Source of the DNA: Armatimonadota bacterium
GTDB lineage: Bacteria > Sysuimicrobiota > Sysuimicrobiia > Sysuimicrobiales > Sysuimicrobiaceae
Assembly: GCA_025059775.1 (NCBI GenBank)
Contig: JANXCW010000003.1
Location: 144,284-208,283 of the forward strand
Direction: 5' to 3'
Length of the DNA stretch: 64,000 nt
Shown: positions 1 to 8,700 of the stretch, one piece after another
How the letters are laid out: each line of letters starts with the position of its first letter
Numbering within the stretch: position 1 is the first letter of the stretch
The notes under the pieces: model-generated
The model's input: the letters and a program-made list of their open reading frames with translations, nothing else
What the model was told of the DNA's origin: nothing
Databases searched by the model: none
Made by a program: the position numbers and the translations under genes

Positions 1-2
1 AC

Positions 3-415
3 GTGCTCGTGGGACCCAACGCCACCGTAGGGAGGGCCGCGCGCCTCAGCCTGTTCGGTGGCGCCCTCACCTTCGCCCTGAGCGCGGTCCCCTGGGGGAG
101 TACCTGGAGCGCCCGCCTCCCCCGGAGCCGGCGGGTGGTGCTCGCCCTCTTCGGGGTGGGGATCCTGGCCTTCGGGGCGGGGCCGTTGCTGGCGGAGCTG
201 CGTCCTTGGCTGGCCACTCCCATGCAGCTCCGGAGGCGTACGGGGGCTACGGGATGCCCTACGCCTCCGCGCCCTCCCCTAGCCCGCGGTTCGATTTCCT
301 GGGCGGTCTCGTGGTCCTGCTGTTCGGGGCCGCCGCGTGGCGGTACTACCGGGACTACCGGACCGCGGGGTTACCTGCCCACGGGGCCCTCGCAGTAGGC
401 CTCGTGTTCCTCTGG
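3..415 (+). pseudogene. N-terminal membrane region of the HD-GYP protein, out of frame
   Basis: The window opens inside a gene whose first part can be read only by changing frame twice. From base 3 to about 210 the third frame gives hydrophobic helices (LFGGALTFALSAVPWG, VVLALFGVGILAFGAG). From about 206 to 415 the second frame gives a His-rich loop (AGHSHAAPEAYGGYG) and another helix (FLGGLVVLLFGAAAW). The first frame then continues into the HD-GYP domain that follows. The simplest reading is one membrane-anchored HD-GYP protein with two single-base frameshifts, its start lying outside the window. Sequencing error near a contig end would look the same. Confidence 0.5.
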
Positions 416-417
416 AG

Positions 418-1050
418 GTGCTGTTCGCGGGGGACCTCATCGACCGCATCGAGTCCGGCTACAGCGAGGCGGTGTTTGCCCTGGTGGCTGCCCTGGAGGC
501 CCGGGATCCCTACACGCACGGCCACTCCGCACGGGTGGCTCAACTCGCGGTGCTCCTTGGAGAGGCCATGCGTCTTCCTCCGGAAGAGATCCGCTCTTTG
601 ACCAGGGCGGGTCGGATCCACGACATCGGCAAGATCGCCATCCCCGATCGCATCCTCTACAAGCCGGGACCGCTTACGGAAGAGGAGTACACCCTGGTGC
701 GACAGCATCCCCAGATCGGCTACGACATCGTACGTCGGATTCCCTCGCTCTGGGGTGAACTCCCTGCCATCCTGCACCACCACGAGTGGTACGATGGCCG
801 CGGATATCCCGCGGACCTGGCGGGCGAGCGGATCCCCCTTTCGGCCCGCGTCCTCGCGGTGGCGGACGTCTACGACGCCCTCACCTCCGAGCGTCCGTAC
901 CGGAGAGCTTGGACCCACGAGGCAGCGGTGGCGCACATCCGGGCCATGGCCGGCTCCCAGTTCGATCCCCGCTGCGTGGAGGCCTTCCTCCGGGTGGCGG
1001 ATCGGTGGCGGGCGCGGCAGGCTCCGGACCCCGGGACGGCGGACCCCTAA
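418..1050 (+). CDS. HD-GYP domain cyclic-di-GMP phosphodiesterase (C-terminal part)
   Basis: This frame encodes a complete HD-GYP domain, the family that hydrolyses cyclic-di-GMP to pGpG or GMP at a di- or tri-iron site. Visible motifs are HGHSARVAQL, the HD pair in RIHDIGKI, the HHHEWYDGRGYP segment carrying the GYP signature, and the ADVYDALTSERPYR helix typical of the domain. The GTG at 418 is the first in-frame start after the apparent frameshift; coding sequence upstream in other frames supplies membrane helices, so the natural protein is longer. It converges with and overlaps by 4 bp a GGDEF gene on the other strand, an opposing synthesis and degradation pair. Lying next to a pilus locus, it may tune surface motility (inference). 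Confidence 0.82.
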   Translation: MLFAGDLIDRIESGYSEAVFALVAALEARDPYTHGHSARVAQLAVLLGEAMRLPPEEIRSLTRAGRIHDIGKIAIPDRILYKPGPLTEEEYTLVRQHPQIGYDIVRRIPSLWGELPAILHHHEWYDGRGYPADLAGERIPLSARVLAVADVYDALTSERPYRRAWTHEAAVAHIRAMAGSQFDPRCVEAFLRVADRWRARQAPDPGTADP

Positions 1051-2100
1051 CCCACCAGTTCCATCCGGTTCTTCCCCAGGGCCTTGGCCCGGTAAAGGGC
1101 CTCGTCCGCGAGCTGTAAGAGCACCTTGGGATCCGTGCCGTGGTCCGGGCACAGGGCAACCCCTACGCTGGCGGTGAGGGGTTCTGCCGTGGCCTGCTCG
1201 ATGCGCCGCCGCAGCCCCTCCAGCACCCGGCGCGCCTGGACCAGGTCCATGTCGTAGAGCACCACCGCGAACTCCTCCCCCCGTACCGGGCCACCACGTC
1301 CCCGGCCCGCAGGCCTGCCCGCATGGCCCGGGCCACTTCCCGGAGCAGGTCGTCCCCCGCGGGATGTCCGTAGGCGCCGTTGTAGGCCTTGAAATTGTCG
1401 AGGTCCACCAGGGCCACGGCGAACCGGTGTCCCGATCGGGCAGCCCGGGCGCACTCCTGGACCATTACCGCCTCCAGGTAGCGGCGGTTGTAAAGGCCTG
1501 TGAGGGGGTCCGTCATGGCCATCTCTGCCAGGACCCGGTTGAGCCGGCCGAGCTCCTGGCGTAGGGCCCGGTTCCGCTCTCGCTGTCGACGCATCCGGTC
1601 CAGGGTGGCGCTCATGATCCCACCCGCGGCCACGAGCATCAGCGCCTGCATCACTTCCGCCGCTGGCTGGATCCCGGTCCCGCGTAGCCCCTCCCAGGGC
1701 GGGGGCCCCACCACGGCCGCGAGGTAGGCGACCCCCATCAGCCCCGTGAGGCCCAGCAGGGGCCAGAAGGATCCGTACCCCGCGGCGAAAGCCAGGGCGA
1801 TGAACCAGCCCACCATCAGGGTGGTTCGGGTCTCCGGGACCAGGGCGATGTACCGGCCGAGCAGGGCCACGGCAAACAGGAGGGGAACGTAGACGAAGTG
1901 CGGGTCCCAGGAGCGGACCAGGCGATCATATCCCCGGTGTACTGAGAGAGGAGGAGAAACCCGTGGGCTTGCGCGGTCCAGGCCGCGGTAACCCAAAAAT
2001 CCCGCCAGGTGAAATGCGCTTGGCCCGTGGCCCGGAACACCAGGAGGATCAAACTTGGCACCATGGTTTCAATAATGGTTATGATGATTTGGACATCCAC
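1047..2100 (-). pseudogene. Membrane-bound diguanylate cyclase (GGDEF), frameshifted twice
   Basis: Read in three frames this is one protein. From GTG 2100 an N-terminal membrane part begins (IITIIETMVPSLILLVF); the frame changes near 1920-1945; membrane segments and a coiled linker continue (VPLLFAVALLGRYIALV); then a GGDEF domain runs DPLTGLYNRRYLEAV, VDLDNFKAYN and GHPAGDDLL. At about 1277-1283 the frame breaks again inside a run of six C: one more C would restore RYGGEEF. The inhibitory RxxD site (RAGD) sits five residues before GGEEF, so an intact enzyme would make cyclic-di-GMP with product feedback. The C-terminal ASVGVALCPDHG and ADEALYRAK motifs are present in the last frame. The homopolymer break at the active site may be a sequencing error. 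Confidence 0.75.
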
Positions 2101-2152
2101 CGGTTGAAAAGGTGGCACATGTTTTGCTCCACGTGCGGGTGGAGGGCGGAGA

Positions 2153-2701
2153 ATGAGGGGGGGTGTGGTACGGCGGAGGGACAGGCAAGCCGGGTTCACC
2201 ACCCTCGAGGTGGTCTTCGTGGTGGTGATCCTGGCGGCCCTCCTGGGTCTGGCGTTTCCCGCCTACCAGCGGGTGCTGATGGAGCGTCGAGTGCAGAACA
2301 CCGTCCGGGAGATCGCCGCGGACGTGCGGGTGGCCCAGCAGGCCGCGGTGGCCAAGAGTGCGGAGGCTCGGTGCGTGGGCGTGGCGTTCGAGGAACGCCG
2401 GGTGGGGGTGTACGTGGTGCCTCAGGATGCCTCCTTCGACTGCACCAACCCCGATGCCGCGGGGCTCCGGGCCTATGGGGTCCTCTTGAATTCCCAGGAG
2501 TATCCCGCGGGGGTGACCGTGGACCACCGCCCGCGCGATGCCCTGGCCTTTGTGCCCTCCGGTCTCGTGTACCCCACCTGTGCGGGGCAGAGCTGCACCG
2601 CCTTCCAGGTTACGGTACGGGGCGGGGGGCACACCCGGTCTGTGTGCGTGAACACGGCGGGACTGGTGACGGTGCCGTCTCCGGGAGAGGCGTGTCCGTG
2701 A
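2153..2701 (+). CDS. Type IV prepilin-like protein (GspH/FimT type)
   Basis: A class III signal is clear: a short basic leader (RRRDRQAG) is followed by FTTLEVVFVVVILAALLGLAF, with cleavage expected after the Gly and Glu at position 5 of the mature helix. At 182 residues, with a body rich in beta-strand-like sequence and two Cys near the C-terminus, it fits minor pseudopilins of the GspH/FimT group. It is the first of four prepilin-like genes on this strand and lies 53 bases from the divergent GGDEF gene, so the promoter of the pilus operon is probably in that gap. Processing would be by the prepilin peptidase at 12.9 kb. The exact pseudopilin class is uncertain. Confidence 0.82.
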   Translation: MRGGVVRRRDRQAGFTTLEVVFVVVILAALLGLAFPAYQRVLMERRVQNTVREIAADVRVAQQAAVAKSAEARCVGVAFEERRVGVYVVPQDASFDCTNPDAAGLRAYGVLLNSQEYPAGVTVDHRPRDALAFVPSGLVYPTCAGQSCTAFQVTVRGGGHTRSVCVNTAGLVTVPSPGEACP

Positions 2702-2710
2702 AGGAGGAAG

Positions 2711-3208
2711 ATGCGAAAGGTAACTGGTGAAGGTGGCCTTTCTCTGTTGGAGGTGGTGGTGGCCCTCACGCTCGTGGCGGTGGTGATGCTGGCGAGCGTG
2801 CAGCTGGTGACCCGGGCCGTGGCCCAGATCGGCTCGGCCCGCACCGAGCAGGCGGAACGGCCCGCACGGGCGAAGACGGTGGCCCTGCAGTGGCTGCAGG
2901 GAGAACTCGATTACCTGCGCTCCCGCGGCTACGGGTATCTCGTGCAAAACTATCTGAGCCCGACCGGGGACTGGGTTCGGTCGGGCGCATCGGTCCAGCG
3001 CACCATCACCCGAGCCAGGAAGGAACCGGGGGAGAGCGTTCTGCCCGTGGGTTTTGAGAAGGCCGAGGTGATCCTGGAGGTGGAGGGGTTGGAGGGGTGC
3101 CCGGGCAACTGCATGATCGCGGTGATGCGGGCCCGGGTGCGGCTGTACCGGGAAGAGGGGGATGCCGTCCCCTTCGTGGAGGGGGCGACGAGCGTGGTGC
3201 GGCGATGA
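2711..3208 (+). CDS. Type IV prepilin-like protein (PilV/GspI type)
   Basis: This 165-residue protein starts with a leader ending EGG, then LSLLEVVVALTLVAVVMLAS, a typical type IV pilin helix with Glu5. The remainder is soluble and lacks other membrane segments. The start follows the previous gene by 9 bases with an AAGGAGG-like site, and its stop overlaps the next start as ATGA, so it is translationally coupled to a PilW-like gene. Order and size suggest a minor pilin of the PilV/GspI class, which helps to initiate pilus assembly; the assignment rests on context rather than on a diagnostic motif. Confidence 0.8.
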   Translation: MRKVTGEGGLSLLEVVVALTLVAVVMLASVQLVTRAVAQIGSARTEQAERPARAKTVALQWLQGELDYLRSRGYGYLVQNYLSPTGDWVRSGASVQRTITRARKEPGESVLPVGFEKAEVILEVEGLEGCPGNCMIAVMRARVRLYREEGDAVPFVEGATSVVRR

Positions 3209-3855
3209 GGATCTGCAGGGACGAGCGGGGCTTAACACTGGTGGAGCTCCTGTTGGCGGTGGTGACGCTGGCGGTGGTGCTGGGTACCCTCTTCACGGCC
3301 ACGAGCGGGATGGCCCGGACCTGGACCGTGGGCCAGCACCGGGTAGGGATCCAGCAGGCGGGGCGGGCGTCCTTGGACTGGATGATCCGGCGGATCCGCC
3401 TGGCGGGCCAGGGATACGACCGCCAGCACGCGACCTGCCTTCCCTTTTACAAGGAGGCCACGCCCACGAAATTCGCCTTCCTCGCGGACGTACTCCCGGG
3501 CGGGGTGTGTGGCCCCTTCGAGCGCCTGGAGTACACCCTGGACGGCAACCGCCTCGTGGAGCGTATGACGGGAAGCGATGGCGACGTGTTGCGGGCCCTC
3601 ACCCCCGCGGAGGAGGTGGGGGAGGTCACGGTCACCGACCTCAATTTCTGCTATTACGATCTGGACGATCAGCTGGCCCCGGACCAGACCCTCACCGTGA
3701 TCGCCGGCCAGGAAACCTGCTCCGGTTCGGTTCGGTCCGATAAGCTGGCGGACATCTTCCGCGTGAAGGTTCAGGTGCGGGTGTGGAGCCCGCGGCTGGG
3801 AGAGAGGCTGGTGGTGGCGAGTCAGGCCACGCGGAGGCTGGAGGTGCTGCCGTGA
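3205..3855 (+). CDS. Type IV prepilin-like protein (PilW/GspJ type)
   Basis: The ATG at 3205 overlaps the preceding stop. The leader ends ERG and is followed by LTLVELLLAVVTLAVVLGTLF with Glu5, a class III signal. At 216 residues the protein has the size and the Arg-rich first helix (DWMIRRIRLAGQGYD) commonly seen in PilW/GspJ minor pilins. Cys residues at about 80 and 98 and again in the C-terminal half could form disulfides outside the membrane. It precedes a PilX-like gene with a GTGA overlap, matching the usual fimT-pilV-pilW-pilX order. Confidence 0.82.
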   Translation: MRICRDERGLTLVELLLAVVTLAVVLGTLFTATSGMARTWTVGQHRVGIQQAGRASLDWMIRRIRLAGQGYDRQHATCLPFYKEATPTKFAFLADVLPGGVCGPFERLEYTLDGNRLVERMTGSDGDVLRALTPAEEVGEVTVTDLNFCYYDLDDQLAPDQTLTVIAGQETCSGSVRSDKLADIFRVKVQVRVWSPRLGERLVVASQATRRLEVLP

Positions 3856-5709
3856 GGGGAGATGGGCCCCTGGGGGAAAGGCTTGCCAGACAGGTGCGGA
3901 CGGAGCACGGCATGGCCCTCGTCGTCGCCCTCCTCACCATCTTGGTGCTGCTGCTGCTCACCGCGGCCCTGGTGACCGCGGCCATCACGGAGACCTTCAC
4001 CGCGCAGACCGCGGAGGACTCCGCCCGGGCGTTCCTCGTGGCGGACGCGGCCGCGGCCCGGGCCCTGGCTTCCTTGCGCCTGGACGGGGACTGGGCCGCA
4101 GCAGACCCGGGCGGTCAGGACGCGGTGGGGCGGTGCCCGGACGGAGCGCTCTTCGACCTACTGGCGGGCGAGTGCATGCGGGACGTCCCCTATCCGAGGT
4201 ACGGAGCGGTGGCGGTGAGCGCCACGAGCCCTCCGGGCGGGATCTCCGAACCCGTGTGCGCGGCCCGGACGGTGACGGGACCTGCAGCCTCGCCTGTACC
4301 TCTGCCGCCAGAGGAGAGCTTTGGCCGATACACGGTTGCTGTGCTGGAGGTCCCGGGCTCAAACCAGATCCGGCTGCGGGCGGTGGGCCGGGTGGGCCGG
4401 GCCACCCGAGGGTTTGCGTTCACCGTGAGCCGCGTGACGCCCGCGGACTTCGTCTCGTACTCCGCCCTCCGGGTAGACGCCACCCGTGTCGGGAACGGGA
4501 CCTTCCGGATCCACGGGTCCGTGTACGTGCGCGGGGACTGGGAGTTCAAAGGAAACTCCCAGCAGCTGAACGACCGGCCGGTATCCGATGGTGATCGGGA
4601 GAACGACCCCGTGTACGACAACCAGACCTTCGTGTGCGGCAACCTGATCCTCCAGGGCAACGCTCAGATCGGGACCGCCAATAGGCCCATGCTGGGCGTG
4701 CATATATCGGGGGGAGCGCATCAACCGGGGCGGAGCCATGGAGGTGTACAAGCTGTTGCAGGATAAGGTGGTACCGGACATCCGGCTGGCGAACGTACAG
4801 CAGGCGATCGCGTGCGTGAAAGGTGCTGGCGACCAAGCCGGATGCGATCAGAACTTCCCCGGCCTATGGCAGGCTTACACGAACTCCCTGGACATTTCCG
4901 GGGGGTGGGCCCGGATGCGCCTGTATACCTGGACCGGCGGCTCGTGGACGGAAACCCTGTCTGCCGATCTTCGGTTGGGCTCGACCGCGTGGCGGATCCC
5001 GAAGCGTGACCGGGACACGGCGTGCCGGGCACACCCACAGACCGCTTCCCTCAACGTGGTCCTGCAGGACTGCGCGGCGTACTACGATGGTTCCTCGAGG
5101 CTCTATCTGGGCGCCCGACAGGTGATCTACGTTCCGGGAAGCGTCTCGGTACTCCGGGACGTGGACTATCGGGTGGACAACGATCCGACCCAGTCCTGTG
5201 ATCCAACTAGAAGGGATTCAGATCCCTGTCGCCCCGATGATGCCTCCCTGCTCGTGATCGCCTGTGAGGCCGGCACATCCTGCCATCCTGGCAATGGGTC
5301 ACCTGCCTACGGCTTCGACGTGCAGGAAATGATGCGGGCACAGAGGCCAGCCGCCCGCGGCCTCTTCTACCCGGATACCACCTTCCCGTCCCGGGACCTT
5401 CTCGGGGTGCTGGTTCATGGCCGGGTGCGGTTCGGGCTCAGTGGAAACCTCGCAAACCAGGAGATCAACCTGGTGGTGGTCAGCGGCTGCACTGCGAACC
5501 TGCCGCCCGAGCGGTGCGATCTCACCATGCAGAAGAACCTGCAGCTCTATGGCTCGGTGATCTCCAGGCTGCTGGTGTTCGAGCAGAACGTGGACCTCTA
5601 CCAGGTCCCGGACCTGCGGCGCTACCTGCCCATCACCCTCGATCGCTTCCTGGCCGCGCCGGGCGGGTCCGCGGTGGTGGTTACCCAGTGGCGGGAGATC
5701 GGGTTCTGA
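3852..5709 (+). pseudogene. PilX-like pilus assembly protein, one frameshift
   Basis: GTG 3852 overlaps the previous stop. The N-terminus (EHGMALVVALLTILVLLL) matches the PilX/prepilin helix, here preceded by a longer basic leader. Reading stays in one frame to about 4708 and then continues in another to 5709 (from about GERINRGGAMEVYKLLQD). The switch lies in a run of six G at 4709-4714; five G would restore one protein of about 618 residues. The long soluble part, with Cys-rich loops (CDPTRRDSDPCRPDD, CEAGTSCHPG), is much larger than PilX of model organisms and resembles pilus-tip-associated proteins of environmental lineages. The homopolymer position makes sequencing error as likely as true mutation. 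Confidence 0.65.
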
Positions 5710-5847
5710 GGGATGTCCCGGGAATCGGGCCTCAGACCCTGCAGGAATTTTTTGGAACCCGTCGAACCGAACCCCTCAGGTACACGGGGCCGTCCGCGCA
5801 GGGAAGGGGCAAGGACGTAGCATGCGCCGCGGCAGATCAGGGGAGCT

Positions 5848-6891
5848 ATGGCACGCACTCCCGTAGGGCTGGACATCGGGGCCGCCGCCATCAAGGTGGT
5901 GGAGCTGATGCGGGGGCGGGACGGCTACCGGATCGCGCGCCTCGGCAGTGTCCGCACTCCCGTGGGGTCGCTGCTGGAGGGGGCGGTGGTGGACCCCCAG
6001 AAGTTGGGCGCGGCCGTCCGCACAGCTCTCGAGGAGGCCGGAATCCGCCACCGCCGGGTGGTTACGGCCCTCGGGAGCCGGGCCGCGGTGGTTCGGGAGA
6101 TCCAGGTTCCCCAGATGCCGGAGGAAGAGCTCCGCAGCGCGGTCCGGTTCGAGGCGGAGCGCTACCTGCCCGTGGCCGGGGAAGACCTGCGGGTGGACCA
6201 CCAGGTGGTGGAGGAGATTGAGGAGGGTACCCGCAAGCAACTCAGCGTGCTCTTCGCGGCTGCCCGGGCCGGCGTGGTGGACGGCCTTGTACGGGCCCTG
6301 CAGCTGGCGGGCTTGGGAGCAGAGGTGTTGGAGGTCACCACCTTCGCCCTGGCCCGGGTCTTCCGGCAGGAGGCGAAGGAGGGGCCGGTTCTTGTGGCGG
6401 ACATCGGCGCGGACACCACGGAGATCGTCATCGTCCAGGGCGATCGCCTCCACCTCTCCCGCACCCTGGTGACGGGGGGCAACACCCTCACCCGGGCCGT
6501 CGCCGCAGCCCTGGACCTGGAGCCGGATGCCGCGGAGATCGTGAAGGAGGAGAAGGCCGTAGCACCTGTGGGGGCCCTGCCCATGGAGGACCCCACCGCT
6601 GCGCGGGTGAGCGAGGCCATCTCCCCGGTTCTCGCGGACATCGTGACGGAGCTGCGGCGGAGCGCGGAGTTCTTCCTGACGCGGTCGGGCGGCCGGGAGA
6701 TCCGGAAGGTGTTGCTGGCGGGCGGGACCGCCCGGATCCCGAACCTTGCGACCTTCTTCGCGGATGAACTGGGTCTCCCGGTAGAGGTGGGGGATGTGTT
6801 CCGGTACTACCCCACGGAGCGGCCGATCCAGGATACGGGTCCGGCCTTCGCGGCGGCTACAGGGCTTGCCCTGAGGGGGTTGGAGGAATGA
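5848..6891 (+). CDS. pilM: Type IV pilus assembly ATPase-like protein PilM
   Basis: PilM is the actin-like cytoplasmic protein that binds the PilN tail and links the inner-membrane alignment complex to the motor. This 347-residue protein carries the actin-fold nucleotide motifs VGLDIGAAAIKVVEL near the N-terminus and VADIGADTTEIVIV near residue 185, plus a C-terminal LLAGGTARIPNLATFF segment. Length is as usual for the family. It follows a 139-base gap after the PilX-like gene in which only a T6 run was noticed, and its ATGA overlap with pilN shows tight coupling in a pilMNOP-secretin operon. Confidence 0.93.
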   Translation: MARTPVGLDIGAAAIKVVELMRGRDGYRIARLGSVRTPVGSLLEGAVVDPQKLGAAVRTALEEAGIRHRRVVTALGSRAAVVREIQVPQMPEEELRSAVRFEAERYLPVAGEDLRVDHQVVEEIEEGTRKQLSVLFAAARAGVVDGLVRALQLAGLGAEVLEVTTFALARVFRQEAKEGPVLVADIGADTTEIVIVQGDRLHLSRTLVTGGNTLTRAVAAALDLEPDAAEIVKEEKAVAPVGALPMEDPTAARVSEAISPVLADIVTELRRSAEFFLTRSGGREIRKVLLAGGTARIPNLATFFADELGLPVEVGDVFRYYPTERPIQDTGPAFAAATGLALRGLEE

Positions 6892-7463
6892 GCATCCGCA
6901 TCAACCTGCTGGCTCCCGAGCGGAGGCGGCGGCGCGTCACGCCCGTGATGGTAGGCGTCGGGGTTCTCGCGGCCCTGGTGCTGGTCGGAGCGGTGGTGGC
7001 GGTGGTGATGCAGATGCGGGTGGCCTCGGGCCGGGCACAGCTGGCGCGGCTGCGGGCGGAAGTGGACCGGCTGCGGCCTGAAGCGCAGGAGGTGGAGCGG
7101 ATGCGCCGGGTGGTGGAGGGGCTGCGCCGGCGGGAAGCCCTCGTCCGGCAGTTCTTCGCCTCCCAGATTCCCGCCGCGGAGGCCATCCTGGACCTCAGCC
7201 TCTCCATCCCGCAGGATTCCTGGATCACCCTGTTCGCGGTTCAGGGAGGCCGGGCGGTGCAGATCGAGGGGGTCACGGCCCGGGACAACGAGTCCATCGC
7301 CCTCTTCCTGGTGAACCTGGAGCGGACCCCACACTTCGAGAACATGGACCTCCAGGTGAGCGAGCTCCAGCGCATCGGCACGCAGGACGTGCTGCGGTTC
7401 ACCCTCACGGGCGCCCTCTCAGGAGGCCCGCCGCCCACGCTGCCGGGAGGAGAGACGCAGTGA
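6888..7463 (+). CDS. pilN: Type IV pilus inner-membrane protein PilN
   Basis: The N-terminal MSIRINLLAPERR resembles the conserved INLLP-type motif by which PilN docks into PilM. One transmembrane helix follows (VGVGVLAALVLVGAVVAVV), then a coiled coil (about residues 40-90, with many Arg and Glu) and a small alpha/beta periplasmic domain. The length of 191 residues is typical. Its start overlaps the pilM stop and its stop overlaps the pilO start (GTGA). Function is inferred from family and order: PilN-PilO heterodimers connect the motor to the secretin. Confidence 0.9.
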   Translation: MSIRINLLAPERRRRRVTPVMVGVGVLAALVLVGAVVAVVMQMRVASGRAQLARLRAEVDRLRPEAQEVERMRRVVEGLRRREALVRQFFASQIPAAEAILDLSLSIPQDSWITLFAVQGGRAVQIEGVTARDNESIALFLVNLERTPHFENMDLQVSELQRIGTQDVLRFTLTGALSGGPPPTLPGGETQ

Positions 7464-8077
7464 CCCTGCGGCCTCGGGAGCAGGTTCTTCTCCTGGTGGC
7501 GGCGTCGCTTGGGATCCTCGTGGGGTTCTACTACCTCGTGTACCTGCCCCGGAGCGCTGAGCTGCGGCGGCTGGAGGGAGAGGTCCAAAAGGTCACCGCG
7601 GAGCAGCAGCGCCTGAGCGCCCTCGTAGCTTCCCGGCCGGAGGTGGAGCGGGAGTTCAACGAGGTGCGGGGGAGGCTCGCAGAGTTGGAGGCGAAGCTCC
7701 CGCCTGCCCGGGAGATCCCGACGCTGCTGGTGCAGCTGGAGCAGACCGTGCGGCAGTCCCGGGCCCGGATTACCCTGATCCGCCCCGGACCGCTCGCGGC
7801 GCCGACGCCACCGCCCGGCCCGCGGCCCGGAGGGCAGCGCCCGCAGGAACCCCAGGCACCCTCCTACCAACAGTTCTCCGTGGAGCTGGGCGCCCGAGGG
7901 GACTACGAGGCCCTGGTGGATTTCCTACAGCGGCTGCAGAACTTCCCGCGGCTCCTGGTGCTCTCCGAGGTGCGCCTGAGCCCCGCGGAGCAGCCGCGGC
8001 CCGGGCAGGCTCCTGTTCTGCAGCTCTCCGTGCGCGCCACTACCTACGTCCTCCCCGAGACGGAGGCGAAGCCGTGA
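7460..8077 (+). CDS. pilO: Type IV pilus inner-membrane protein PilO
   Basis: This 205-residue protein has a short cytoplasmic tail, one membrane helix (VLLLVAASLGILVGFYYLVYL), a coiled coil (residues about 35-85) and a C-terminal ferredoxin-like domain ending in a beta strand. A Pro-rich insert (APTPPPGPRPGGQRP) lies between the coil and the domain. Position directly after pilN and the GTGA overlaps on both sides fit PilO, the PilN partner that bridges to PilP and the secretin. There is no single catalytic motif; the call rests on topology and gene order. Confidence 0.88.
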   Translation: MTLRPREQVLLLVAASLGILVGFYYLVYLPRSAELRRLEGEVQKVTAEQQRLSALVASRPEVEREFNEVRGRLAELEAKLPPAREIPTLLVQLEQTVRQSRARITLIRPGPLAAPTPPPGPRPGGQRPQEPQAPSYQQFSVELGARGDYEALVDFLQRLQNFPRLLVLSEVRLSPAEQPRPGQAPVLQLSVRATTYVLPETEAKP

Positions 8078-8700
8078 TCGCGCCCGGCCAGGGAGAGCAG
8101 CAGAGCCGTCTGTTGCCCTATCTCGCGGCGGTCCTGGTGGTCCTGCTGGGCTACGTGGCGTACACAAGGATTTCGGCCCGGCAGCGGCCGCAGGCCCTTC
8201 CGCCCTTCACCCCGCCTCCCGTGGCCGCTACCCCCGCGCCAGAGGCCACTCCCACCGCGGCCCCGAGTCCCTCTCCTACCCCGTCTTCCATCCGGGTGGC
8301 GCTCCCCGCACGGCCCGTGGGCCGCCCCAACCCCTTCAACCCCCTGATCGTCCCCCAGGTTGCCACGCCCGCGCCGAGGACGGCCACGCGGCCCGCGCCC
8401 CCTCCGCTTCCTCCTGCGCCGCCGCCCTTCTTCCCGGGGGAGGGACCGAGGCCGGGGCAGGCTCCCCCGCTGGGTCCTGTACCCACCCCGCAGCCTCAGG
8501 TCCCCTTCCGGGCCACGGGCACGGTCATCCAGGGCGGCGTGCGGCTTGCGGTTCTGCAGGCGAGGGATCGGATCTACTTCGCGCGGGTGGGTGACGTCGT
8601 CGAAGGATTTCGAATCGTGGCGGTCGAACCGGAGTTCGTGCGGGTCCAGCGCGGCACCTTCGAGCACGTGTTCCACCTGAGGGAGGTCGAAGCACCATGA
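8074..8700 (+). CDS. PilP/GspC-like pilus periplasmic linker protein
   Basis: A single membrane helix near residues 14-28 (YLAAVLVVLLGYVAY) is followed by a very long Pro/Ala-rich linker (about residues 42-150, with repeated PTP and PSP units) and a compact C-terminal beta domain (ATGTVIQGGVRLAVLQARDRIYFA is its start). This architecture matches the PilP/GspC group, which spans the periplasm and contacts the secretin N-domains. PilP is normally a lipoprotein; here there is no lipobox and a membrane helix instead, nearer to GspC. It sits between pilO and the secretin with overlapping codons on both sides. Confidence 0.72.
   Translation: MIAPGQGEQQSRLLPYLAAVLVVLLGYVAYTRISARQRPQALPPFTPPPVAATPAPEATPTAAPSPSPTPSSIRVALPARPVGRPNPFNPLIVPQVATPAPRTATRPAPPPLPPAPPPFFPGEGPRPGQAPPLGPVPTPQPQVPFRATGTVIQGGVRLAVLQARDRIYFARVGDVVEGFRIVAVEPEFVRVQRGTFEHVFHLREVEAP

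Noticed and set aside
4700-4725. Programmed ribosomal frameshift in the PilX-like gene
   Set aside because: Only a G6 run is seen, with no slippery heptamer plus pseudoknot or upstream Shine-Dalgarno-like stimulator; similar single-base breaks elsewhere make a sequence-level indel simpler.
5735-5760. T6 run after the PilX-like gene as an intrinsic terminator
   Set aside because: The upstream sequence forms only a very short stem, and pilM follows on the same strand.
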